Assembly: GCA_963669405.2 (NCBI GenBank)
Contig: CAXXHF010000002.1
Location: forward strand, 2,046,001-2,110,000
Reading direction: 5' to 3'
DNA length: 64,000 bases
Origin: Aureisphaera sp963669405
GTDB lineage: Bacteria; Bacteroidota; Bacteroidia; Flavobacteriales; Flavobacteriaceae
The notes under the pieces were generated by a model, which did no database searches, had not been told where the DNA came from, and saw only the letters and a list, made by a program, of their open reading frames with translations. The stretch's first letter is position 1. Each line of letters opens with the position of its first letter. Positions 51,778 through 58,881 of the stretch are shown piece by piece. A program made the translations under genes and the position numbers.

Positions 51778-54459
51778 ATGCAAAAAGGACTCTCGCTACA
51801 TAAAAAGAATCTACCCAAAGGAACCCAAAGTTTTGTTCCGGCCACTCCTGTGGTTCAGAAGAAACTTAAGATTGGAGCTCCAGATGATCCTTTAGAAGTG
51901 GAAGCCGATGCAGTAGCCGATAAGGTTGTTCAGCAAGCCCAGAACCCGCTACCCCCAAAGTCAAATACAGGACCGTTAGTACAAAGAAAATGCAGTAAGT
52001 GTAAAGATGATGAATTACAGAAGAAACCCTTGGCAGAAAGTATTTCTCCGTGGGTTCAGAAAAAGGCATTATCCTCTGGAGGGGATTCCGTTGCCTCAGA
52101 TTCGGTCTCTCAACAAATAGCAGCTTCTAAGGGAGGAGGAAGTACTATGAACGATACTACAAGGGGCTTTATGGAAAATCGTTTTGGCAATGATTTCTCA
52201 CAGGTTCGGATCCATACAGATAGTAATGCAACTCAACTCAGTAAATCTTTAAATGCACAAGCTTTTACGGTGGGGAACGATATCTATTTTAATGAAGGAA
52301 AATACAGCCCTTCTACCCAGTCTGGAAAGCACTTGTTGGCACATGAATTAACACACACGATCCAACAAAGCGGTGTGCGGCGTAAAATCCAAAAAAAGGA
52401 CGATCTCGGAGACTATGTGGAGCCTGTTTTTGAAATGACAGATGAACAATTTGAGCAAAGCGAAGAGGGGGAAAAGATAGAAAGTTATGGAATTGTACAA
52501 CATGACGAAGGAACATCCTTATGGCCCAATCCAGATAGAACAAAAGCAAAGCTGGGGCTCCTTCCATTAAACACAAGGGTTTTTATAGACAGGAAGGACA
52601 AACATGGATGGTACAGTGTGTATGTAGATAAACATCAGAAAGGGAAAAGCCTACCGGTTTCTCAAGGAACCATAGGATACATTCCTGAAAGCCGTATTAA
52701 TAAAGATATGCCTGATCCTGATGCTTGGTTCTTCCGAATTACCAAAGATGGACAAGGCGCCTTATCGGTGGCAGGAGAAGTATTTCCAAATCATAAGCCA
52801 GAATGTTTGCTAGATAATGCATTGATAACCGCGGCATGTAAAAATGATTTTAGGTTTTTGGTAAATGGTTTGGTAGCAGTTAATAAGGCAAAATCCCGAG
52901 AATTTATACATAAGGATAAACTGGATGACGATTGGGATAAAACCAAAACAAAAAAAGGTCAGATTTGGGTTCCAGGAAAGAAACTTATGGACTCGCTAAA
53001 AGGGCAAATATCTTCAGGATCTATCTCCTATGAATTTTTATCAACTGCAGCAGACATTGCTATTGGTATAGCAGCATTCATTGTAGGGCTCTTGCATGGT
53101 GCTGTAATGTCTATTGTTGATGTTTTTGTAGGGATTTATGACTTGATTGTAATTATAAAAGACATCATTGTAAAACTATTTAAAGGAACGCTGGTTTCTG
53201 ATGCCAAGGCTTTTTGGAATGACATTTCCAAAATAACATGGGCTGATATTAAGAGGATGGTAGGTGAAAAATGGAACCATCCCAATACCTGGGATAGATG
53301 GCATTTTAGGGGCTATGTAATAGGTTATGCCATTGTAGAGATCTTGATGTTGGTTTTCTCAGGAGGAGCTATTACAGCCATAAAATGGGCTGGAAAAGCA
53401 GGAAAATTTGGGAAGTTGGCAAGCTATCTCGGAAAAATGAAGAGCGTGAAAAAAGTAATGACGGCAGCCGAAGCACTTAAAGGAAAAGGAATAGAAAAAG
53501 TTAGAAAAGCACTTAAGGCTGCACACGCTTTGTCCGAAGGTCATGGATGGGCTGCAAAGACATTGAGAATTTCATTATCTACCTTAAAAAGGTTGTCGAA
53601 TTTGGATATTGAAAAATTAAAGAAGTTACCACAATGGGCAAGAGAAAAGTTTGCGAGGCTTACCGAAAAAGCAAAACTTCGTTTATTAGGATGTAATTCC
53701 CCCTGTAAGGTAAATGTAGATGAAATTCAAAAAGCATTAAAGCTTTCCACAACTGGTGGAAAACTGTTGAATTCTGCATCCGATGTTCTTGCTGCACTCC
53801 CAAAAGGGCTGAATAAATGGAGAATAAGTGCCAAGTTGAGAAAGAAAAACTCTGCCTTGTTAACCGCTATTAAAGAAGCTAAGCTAACCGATAAGGACTT
53901 TGCGAAACTTGCTGACTTCCTCACTCCAGGAGATTCAAATCCAGCACAAGCTTATAGAACCTTTTCTAGGTACCTAACCAGCGTGGTACCCGCCAAGACT
54001 GGAAAAGATATTGGAGAACTTAACAGGATACTTGCCTTAATGATAAAAGCCGAACCAAGAAGAGGAGCTGCCTTAAAAGGAGCTATGTTTGAGCAATGGG
54101 TGGCTTTGCATGTTCCACAGTTGGCTTCCAAAACCTTCGGGAGAATAAAATTCGATTTAAAAAAATTGCTTGGTAAAACCAAGAAACCTTTTAGCAGAAC
54201 GGTAGATAAATGGGTTCCTAAAAAAGGTGAAATATGGGATATGAAACATCAATTAAGTAAAATCCCTACAGATCAAGCAACGGATTATATGAATTTATTG
54301 GGTAAGATAGCCCCAGATGGTAATACAGTAAAAACAATTAACTATCTTTTCCCATCAGAAGATGCCGCAAAACTGAATGCATTTTTAAAAGCGGCCCCCT
54401 ATAAATTCAATGTTTATTACATAGATAAAGTCACGAATAAGTTGGTAAAATTACCCTAA
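51778..54459 (+). CDS. eCIS cargo 7: DUF4157 leader, SH3-like domain, membrane segments, nuclease-like C-terminus
   Basis: An 893-aa protein, the largest cargo. The leader has HELTH at 189-193, then a probable bacterial SH3 domain (about 232-305: 'GIVQHDEGTSLWPNPD...LGLLPLNTRVFIDRKDKHGWYSVYV...GYIPES'). Long hydrophobic helices follow (about 418-465 and 512-540), then a Lys-rich helical region. The C-terminal domain has Glu772 ('AMFEQW'), Asp810 and D821-M-K823 ('VDKW..., IWDMKH'), which fits a PD-(D/E)xK nuclease core. The architecture resembles polymorphic toxins. The next gene, 3 nt away, could encode its immunity protein. Confidence 0.82.
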   Translation: MQKGLSLHKKNLPKGTQSFVPATPVVQKKLKIGAPDDPLEVEADAVADKVVQQAQNPLPPKSNTGPLVQRKCSKCKDDELQKKPLAESISPWVQKKALSSGGDSVASDSVSQQIAASKGGGSTMNDTTRGFMENRFGNDFSQVRIHTDSNATQLSKSLNAQAFTVGNDIYFNEGKYSPSTQSGKHLLAHELTHTIQQSGVRRKIQKKDDLGDYVEPVFEMTDEQFEQSEEGEKIESYGIVQHDEGTSLWPNPDRTKAKLGLLPLNTRVFIDRKDKHGWYSVYVDKHQKGKSLPVSQGTIGYIPESRINKDMPDPDAWFFRITKDGQGALSVAGEVFPNHKPECLLDNALITAACKNDFRFLVNGLVAVNKAKSREFIHKDKLDDDWDKTKTKKGQIWVPGKKLMDSLKGQISSGSISYEFLSTAADIAIGIAAFIVGLLHGAVMSIVDVFVGIYDLIVIIKDIIVKLFKGTLVSDAKAFWNDISKITWADIKRMVGEKWNHPNTWDRWHFRGYVIGYAIVEILMLVFSGGAITAIKWAGKAGKFGKLASYLGKMKSVKKVMTAAEALKGKGIEKVRKALKAAHALSEGHGWAAKTLRISLSTLKRLSNLDIEKLKKLPQWAREKFARLTEKAKLRLLGCNSPCKVNVDEIQKALKLSTTGGKLLNSASDVLAALPKGLNKWRISAKLRKKNSALLTAIKEAKLTDKDFAKLADFLTPGDSNPAQAYRTFSRYLTSVVPAKTGKDIGELNRILALMIKAEPRRGAALKGAMFEQWVALHVPQLASKTFGRIKFDLKKLLGKTKKPFSRTVDKWVPKKGEIWDMKHQLSKIPTDQATDYMNLLGKIAPDGNTVKTINYLFPSEDAAKLNAFLKAAPYKFNVYYIDKVTNKLVKLP

Positions 54460-54462
54460 GCT

Positions 54463-55164
54463 ATGAAGATACAGTGGATTAGTCTCTCCCGTTTTTGCGA
54501 TTGGGATACAGAATACAGGAATATACCCAAGCAAATGATCGCAGAAGTTTTTAATTCAGGCCTTCTAAAAGAAGGAGAATGGATAAAAACGGGAATTGAT
54601 AATGAGGAACAGTTACCCTATTCTAAAGAACAACTATCTCAATACTTAGATAAGGAGATAGGCAATGAAGAAATTTATTTATTAACGTTAGGAGGAAGCA
54701 CTCCTGATACTTGGGAAATGTCCTTAGGATTATCTCCTTTTGTTCCTGCCATAAACCAAGCGAGAGGTTATAATATTTTAGATATTCAATGCCAGATCAA
54801 TCTTGGAGACGAAGAACTGATCACATTATTTAAAAAAGTTAATCAAGGCAATGAAACAGAATTTGCGTTTATTCACCCCTATAAAAGATGGGATGATTTA
54901 TCTGATACTGTTTTTGGAGAATATGGAGAGCCTATAACATTTAGACCTGCCTTTTCGGGGGTTTTTTGGGCAATTTTTCTTGGGAAAGGTCATTTAGAAT
55001 TGTTCGATATGGAAAAGTTAAAACAGCTAAATGCGTATCAGGTTGAATGGATTAATGATGGCCTCTTTGTAAGGGTCAGCAAACACCTTTCAGAGGTGGA
55101 AAACCCAGAAGTTGAAGAAGAGATGTTCCGTTTAACGGAAGAATTTAAAAAGGCCTTACTTTAA
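54463..55164 (+). CDS. Uncharacterised protein after cargo 7, possible immunity protein
   Basis: A 233-aa cytoplasmic protein, no family recognised with confidence. It is acidic (many Glu/Asp) and Trp/Phe-rich with segments 'WISLSRFCDWDTEYRNIPKQMIAEVFNSG', 'GSTPDTWEMSLGLSPF' and 'RPAFSGVFWAIFLGKGHLELFDMEKLKQLN'. It starts 3 nt after the cargo 7 stop and ends 19 nt before the ATPase gene. It lacks the DUF4157 leader. Acidic immunity proteins directly after nuclease toxins are common, so an anti-cargo-7 role is my inference. Confidence 0.6.
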   Translation: MKIQWISLSRFCDWDTEYRNIPKQMIAEVFNSGLLKEGEWIKTGIDNEEQLPYSKEQLSQYLDKEIGNEEIYLLTLGGSTPDTWEMSLGLSPFVPAINQARGYNILDIQCQINLGDEELITLFKKVNQGNETEFAFIHPYKRWDDLSDTVFGEYGEPITFRPAFSGVFWAIFLGKGHLELFDMEKLKQLNAYQVEWINDGLFVRVSKHLSEVENPEVEEEMFRLTEEFKKALL

Positions 55165-55183
55165 AATATTATAACGTAACACT

Positions 55184-56455
55184 ATGCCATTTCAAAAACT
55201 CCATAAATATATTATACAAAAGGTTTCAGGAAACCGAAAAGAAACCATGGATTTTAGAAATACTTTTTCTGAAGTTTTGGAAAAAGAAACCACTCATGAG
55301 GAAGGGCTCATTATTCTAATGGCGCTCGCACCACATATTATCCCAGGGTTTTATGATGGTATTCTTAAGGAGCTGTATCCTGATGGAGGTGAGTTTCCAG
55401 AATGGGGAGGTGTTAAGAACGAGACCTATCGCAGCATGCAACCCACCGGAGAAACACTGCAATATATTTTGGCGGGAGACGATATGCAAAAACGCCTGCA
55501 GTTGTTAGAGTATTTCAACGAAGACCACTGGTTCTTTAAGGAGCAATTAATCTATATTGATCCAGTAAATGAAGGTATGCCTTTTATGAGCGGGAAAATT
55601 ATGGTTCCGCCTGAAAGTTTACACTTATTAATGTATGGCGAAGAATTAAAACCCAGCTTTGGCCCTGATTTCCCTGCCAAGGAAATTGCTACAGAGATGG
55701 AATGGGCAGATTTGGTGCTTAATACCAATACCTTGGAGCAGATTCACCAAATACGTTTATGGATAAAACACAAAGAACTTTTACGCCAAGATTGGGGTAT
55801 GTCTAAGCGTATGGCTCCAGGATACAAGGCACTTTTTTGTGGACATTCAGGAACTGGGAAGACATTAACCGCATCTTTATTGGGAAAAGAATTCAATCGT
55901 CCGGTGTACAGAATTGATCTTTCTCAAGTTATTTCAAAATATATTGGAGAGACAGAAAAAAACCTTGAGAAAGTGTTCATTCGTGCAGAAAATAAAGATT
56001 GGATATTATTCTTTGATGAAGCAGATGCACTGTTTGGAAAACGTTCTGCTACCCGTAGTGCCCAAGACCGATTTGCCAACCAAAGTGTAAGTTATCTATT
56101 GCAGCGGATCGAGTTTTTTAATGGCGTGGTAATTTTAGCAAGTAACTATAAAAATAACATAGATCAGGCATTTATTAGGAGGTTCAATTCTATTATCACC
56201 TTTGCAAAACCCAATGCAGAAGAGCGACTAAGATTATGGGAAATGGCCATTCCTCAAAATATTGATACAGAAAATGAAGTGTTGAAACAAATAGCAAACA
56301 CTTATGAACTTACAGGAGCCCAAATTAATAATGCATTGTCGTATTGCTGTCTACAAGTTGCAGAAAAGGGAGAAAACCACATTACTATGGGAGATTTCTT
56401 AAAGGCCATTAAGGAAGAGTTTATCAAAGAGGAGAAGATTTTCGTCAAATTATAA
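55184..56455 (+). CDS. eCIS AAA+ ATPase (Afp15 family)
   Basis: A 423-aa AAA+ protein. Walker A GHSGTGKT is at 220-227, Walker B and its acid in 'ILFFDEADALFGKR', sensor and arginine residues in 'NNIDQAFIRRFN', plus a C-terminal lid with 'LTGAQINNALSYCCLQVAE'. The N-terminal 200 residues are a variable adaptor domain. In eCIS loci this ATPase is needed for particle assembly or cargo loading. It ends the locus. The 172 bases after it hold a possible promoter for the next gene and no strong terminator. Confidence 0.92.
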   Translation: MPFQKLHKYIIQKVSGNRKETMDFRNTFSEVLEKETTHEEGLIILMALAPHIIPGFYDGILKELYPDGGEFPEWGGVKNETYRSMQPTGETLQYILAGDDMQKRLQLLEYFNEDHWFFKEQLIYIDPVNEGMPFMSGKIMVPPESLHLLMYGEELKPSFGPDFPAKEIATEMEWADLVLNTNTLEQIHQIRLWIKHKELLRQDWGMSKRMAPGYKALFCGHSGTGKTLTASLLGKEFNRPVYRIDLSQVISKYIGETEKNLEKVFIRAENKDWILFFDEADALFGKRSATRSAQDRFANQSVSYLLQRIEFFNGVVILASNYKNNIDQAFIRRFNSIITFAKPNAEERLRLWEMAIPQNIDTENEVLKQIANTYELTGAQINNALSYCCLQVAEKGENHITMGDFLKAIKEEFIKEEKIFVKL

Positions 56456-56518
56456 TAGTTCTGTAAGAAAGCTTTTCGAAATGACTTCGTCCTATTTTAG
56501 AATGAGTATCTAAAGACG

Positions 56519-56526
56519 TATTTTTG
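56519..56526 (+). promoter_or_regulatory. Candidate -7 box for the cystathionine gamma-synthase gene
   Basis: TATTTTTG matches TAnnTTTG. The expected -33 TTTG is only partly met by TTTTAG at 56494-56500. It would leave a leader of about 95 bases before the ATG at 56628, in which I see no recognisable riboswitch. Confidence 0.35.
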
Positions 56527-56627
56527 TCTTCGAAATTTACGAGTTATGAAATGCCTTATACAAATGGCTATCCAAGCAGATGTATAAATTAAGACGTTGC
56601 ATCTCCCTTAAAATTATGTAATAATAG

Positions 56628-57767
56628 ATGAAATTTAACACCAAAACAATACATGGAGGTCAAAAGCATGATCCTGCTTACGGAGCAGTAATGCCTCCCA
56701 TTTATCAAACCTCTACATACGCCCAGTCCACCCCAGGTGGGCATAAAGGTTTTGAGTATTCCAGAACCCACAATCCTACACGCCAAGCATTAGAAAATGC
56801 ATTCGCCAGTATCGAAAATGGAACATATGGTTTGGCTTTTGCCAGCGGATTGGCAGCCATCGATGCTGTAATTAAATTGCTGAAACCTGGAGATGAGGTG
56901 ATTTCTACCAACGACCTGTATGGTGGAACCTACCGTTTATTTACCAAGGTTTTTGAAGGCTTTGGAGTGAAATTTCACTTTATAGGTATGGAAAATGCTA
57001 CTAAAGTTGAAGATTATGTCAATGAAAATACCAAATTGATATGGGCAGAGACCCCTACCAATCCTATGATGAATATCATTGATATAAAGGCATTGGCTCA
57101 GGTGGCCAAAAAGCATGATATTTTACTGGGAGTAGACAATACATTCGCTACTCCTTATTTACAGCAGCCTTTAGATCTAGGCGCAGATATTGTCATGCAT
57201 AGTGCTACCAAATATTTAGGAGGACATAGTGACGTTGTAATGGGGGCATTGGTAGTGAAGGACAAGGACTTGGCAGACCGTCTGTATTTTATCCAGAATG
57301 CCAGTGGGGCCGTTTGTGGACCTCAGGACAGCTTTTTGGTGTTGAGGGGTATTAAGACCCTACATGTTCGTATGGAACGCCATTGTGAGAATGGAAAGAA
57401 AGTGGCCGAATATTTGGCAAGCCACCCTAAAATAGAAAAAGTCTATTGGCCTGGTTTTGAAAATCATCCCAACCATGAAGTAGCCAAAGAACAAATGAAG
57501 GATTTTGGAGGAATGATCTCCTTTGTCACCAAAGGCAATGATTACAATGAAGCCATTCGAATAGTTGAAAACATGAAGATCTTTACCCTTGCCGAAAGCT
57601 TAGGGGGTGTAGAAAGTCTTAGCGGTCACCCGGCGAGTATGACTCATGCGAGTATTCCAAAAGAAGAACGCGAAAAAACGGGAGTTGTAGATGCCCTTAT
57701 TCGATTGAGTGTGGGTATTGAAGATGCAGACGATCTCATTGCAGATTTAGAACAAGCTATAGGATAA
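56628..57767 (+). CDS. Cystathionine gamma-synthase/lyase-type PLP enzyme
   Basis: A 379-aa Cys/Met-metabolism PLP enzyme. The PLP Lys is K195 in 'SATKYLGGH', with the family's 'ETPTNPMMNIIDI' and 'VDNTFATPYLQQPLDLGADIV' before it. The opening 'MKFNTKTIHGGQKHDPAYGAVMPPIYQTSTYAQ' is typical. Gamma-synthase and gamma-lyase cannot be told apart safely from the sequence. It acts in methionine/cysteine interconversion in the cytoplasm. It is a single gene followed by a strong bidirectional terminator. Confidence 0.92.
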   Translation: MKFNTKTIHGGQKHDPAYGAVMPPIYQTSTYAQSTPGGHKGFEYSRTHNPTRQALENAFASIENGTYGLAFASGLAAIDAVIKLLKPGDEVISTNDLYGGTYRLFTKVFEGFGVKFHFIGMENATKVEDYVNENTKLIWAETPTNPMMNIIDIKALAQVAKKHDILLGVDNTFATPYLQQPLDLGADIVMHSATKYLGGHSDVVMGALVVKDKDLADRLYFIQNASGAVCGPQDSFLVLRGIKTLHVRMERHCENGKKVAEYLASHPKIEKVYWPGFENHPNHEVAKEQMKDFGGMISFVTKGNDYNEAIRIVENMKIFTLAESLGGVESLSGHPASMTHASIPKEEREKTGVVDALIRLSVGIEDADDLIADLEQAIG

Positions 57768-57784
57768 AATAGTTATCATAAGTT

Positions 57785-57820
57785 AAAAGAAAGGGCGGTG
57801 TAAAAACCGCCCTTTCTTTT
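57785..57820. terminator. Bidirectional terminator
   Basis: AAAAGAAAGGGCGG at 57785-57798 pairs perfectly with CCGCCCTTTCTTTT at 57807-57820 over an 8-nt loop. The flanking A and T runs allow use by both the cystathionine gene and the converging 57846-58646 gene. Confidence 0.95.
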
Positions 57821-57845
57821 ATATAAATAATATAGTGTTGTTTAC

Positions 57846-58646
57846 TTAATCTAGATAGTAGATATAGCCAATGTTCAACCAGAAAATCCAATCATTTGCT
57901 TTATTTTCTGGCACATCTTGCACTCCATTGTTTTCTAAGCTTGGATTCAGTCCATCTACCCAGTTCGAGAAATAATACTGCCAACGGGCGTCTATCATTA
58001 AATCACTTAACGGGCTCAATTTATAACGTGTTCCGGCGCTCATTACGATAGACCAGGTAGAATCTCCTTCTTGTTGAAAAGAATTAAAGTATTTAGGTGG
58101 GGTAGTCAATGTAGTATTTAAGGGTCCGAGTTCACTATAAACTTCAGGATCGAAACTTACCCAGTGAACACCAAAACTTCCAAATGGAGCAAATTTGTAT
58201 GATCCGGCAGCAAAATCACGGATACTCAACGGGAAAAACTCCAATTGTGCACCAATATCAAATACCTTTGTGGATCCTTTCATGGCACGTAACTGTTCTG
58301 CAGGTAACGAAGTCTTGTCAGGATCTACCCATTCACCAAGATGTTCCAGATTGGTAACATGGTAATCTATTTCACTTCTAATTTTGAAGTGATCATTAAA
58401 ATAGGTATCTCTTGTATAGCAATTACAGTCTGCTCTATATGAAAAGTTGAGATAGTGAATTATCCCTACTCCAAAACCTACATTTCCAATGTTGGTCTCA
58501 AAATCATATCGCTGTCCATAATCCGAATAAAAGGCAACTGGACCGGTTATGATACCGATCTCATGTGAGAACCCTAGTTGGGCAATAATCTCCTGTTTAG
58601 CAACAGCGAGTAAGAGAAATACCATTAGCAAAATTCTGGCATTCAT
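57846..58646 (-). CDS. Exported beta-barrel-like protein of Flavobacteriaceae
   Basis: A 266-aa protein with a Sec signal (about 1-22 ending AQ). The mature chain opens 'LGFSHEIGIITGPVAFYSDYGQRYDFETNIGNVGFGVGIIHYLNF', then has 'CNCYTRDTYFNDHFKIRSEIDYH' and many amphipathic strands, ending 'WIFWLNIGYIYYLD'. It is probably an outer-membrane barrel. I recall this family as THC0290_0291, common in Flavobacteriaceae, with unknown function. A TATATTTG -7 box lies upstream on the same strand (58682-58675). Confidence 0.8.
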   Translation of the reverse strand: MNARILLMVFLLLAVAKQEIIAQLGFSHEIGIITGPVAFYSDYGQRYDFETNIGNVGFGVGIIHYLNFSYRADCNCYTRDTYFNDHFKIRSEIDYHVTNLEHLGEWVDPDKTSLPAEQLRAMKGSTKVFDIGAQLEFFPLSIRDFAAGSYKFAPFGSFGVHWVSFDPEVYSELGPLNTTLTTPPKYFNSFQQEGDSTWSIVMSAGTRYKLSPLSDLMIDARWQYYFSNWVDGLNPSLENNGVQDVPENKANDWIFWLNIGYIYYLD

Positions 58647-58674
58647 TATATATGTGGTTTAGATTGAGACGTAA

Positions 58675-58682
58675 CAAATATA
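58675..58682 (-). promoter_or_regulatory. -7 box of the 57846-58646 gene
   Basis: Read on the minus strand, TATATTTG matches TAnnTTTG, 29 bases before the ATG at 58646. The -33 element is weak (TTTTCG near 58706-58711). Confidence 0.45.
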
Positions 58683-58766
58683 TAAAAACATATCTAACAC
58701 GAAAATATATTGCACGTAATTAGGTTATTTAGTGCAAATAAGGACTTTCTTTTTTGTTAGATAACT

Positions 58767-58797
58767 TATATTTGCCAACAATAACGAAAACGTTTTC
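58767..58797 (+). promoter_or_regulatory. gdhA -7 box and LacI-type operator
   Basis: TATATTTG at 58767-58774 is a -7 match. GAAAACGTTTTC at 58786-58797 is a perfect 12-bp palindrome with the same core as the 24-bp operator at 8967-8990. The palindrome lies at or just after the expected transcription start, so a bound regulator would block transcription. No good -33 box is visible. Confidence 0.6.
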
Positions 58798-58881
58798 AAT
58801 TTATTGAATTTTCATGTTGAAAATGTTATTTCATCGAACTTTTTAAGACTATCACTTTTTATTAATTCAAAGATTTTTATT

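Larger units (their letters stand above)
42370..52395 (+). repeat. Seven copies of the DUF4157 cargo leader
   Basis: Seven genes each begin with a homologous segment of about 600 bp: 42370, 44126, 45684, 47219, 48446, 50108 and 51778. Each encodes QKK/QRK motifs, a KCS.C segment, 'MD..T..FME.RFG.DFS', 'LNA.AFTVG.DIYFN' and HELTHTIQQ. Sequence similarity stops just after HELTHTIQQ, where unrelated C-terminal domains begin. The segments are dispersed by 1.2-2.7 kb and could recombine. Confidence 0.9.

Noticed and set aside
42370..54459. Cargo leaders as a CRISPR-like or insertion-sequence repeat
   Set aside because: The repeats are coding, divergent in DNA, 1.2-2.7 kb apart, and have no terminal inverted repeats or transposase.
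24686..56455. Type VI secretion system or prophage
   Set aside because: The Pvc16, DUF5908, DUF4157 and Afp15-type ATPase genes mark an eCIS. No TssJ/L/M, ClpV, integrase, capsid, portal or terminase gene is present.
56527..56627. SAM-type riboswitch before the cystathionine gene
   Set aside because: I could not fold the leader into any known methionine-linked riboswitch; there are only weak inverted repeats such as AAGAC/GTCTT.
58804..58881. A TTG start extending glutamate dehydrogenase by 26 residues
   Set aside because: The extension is hydrophobic and not seen in the family, and it runs through the presumed untranslated leader. GTG 58882 gives the standard 447 aa.
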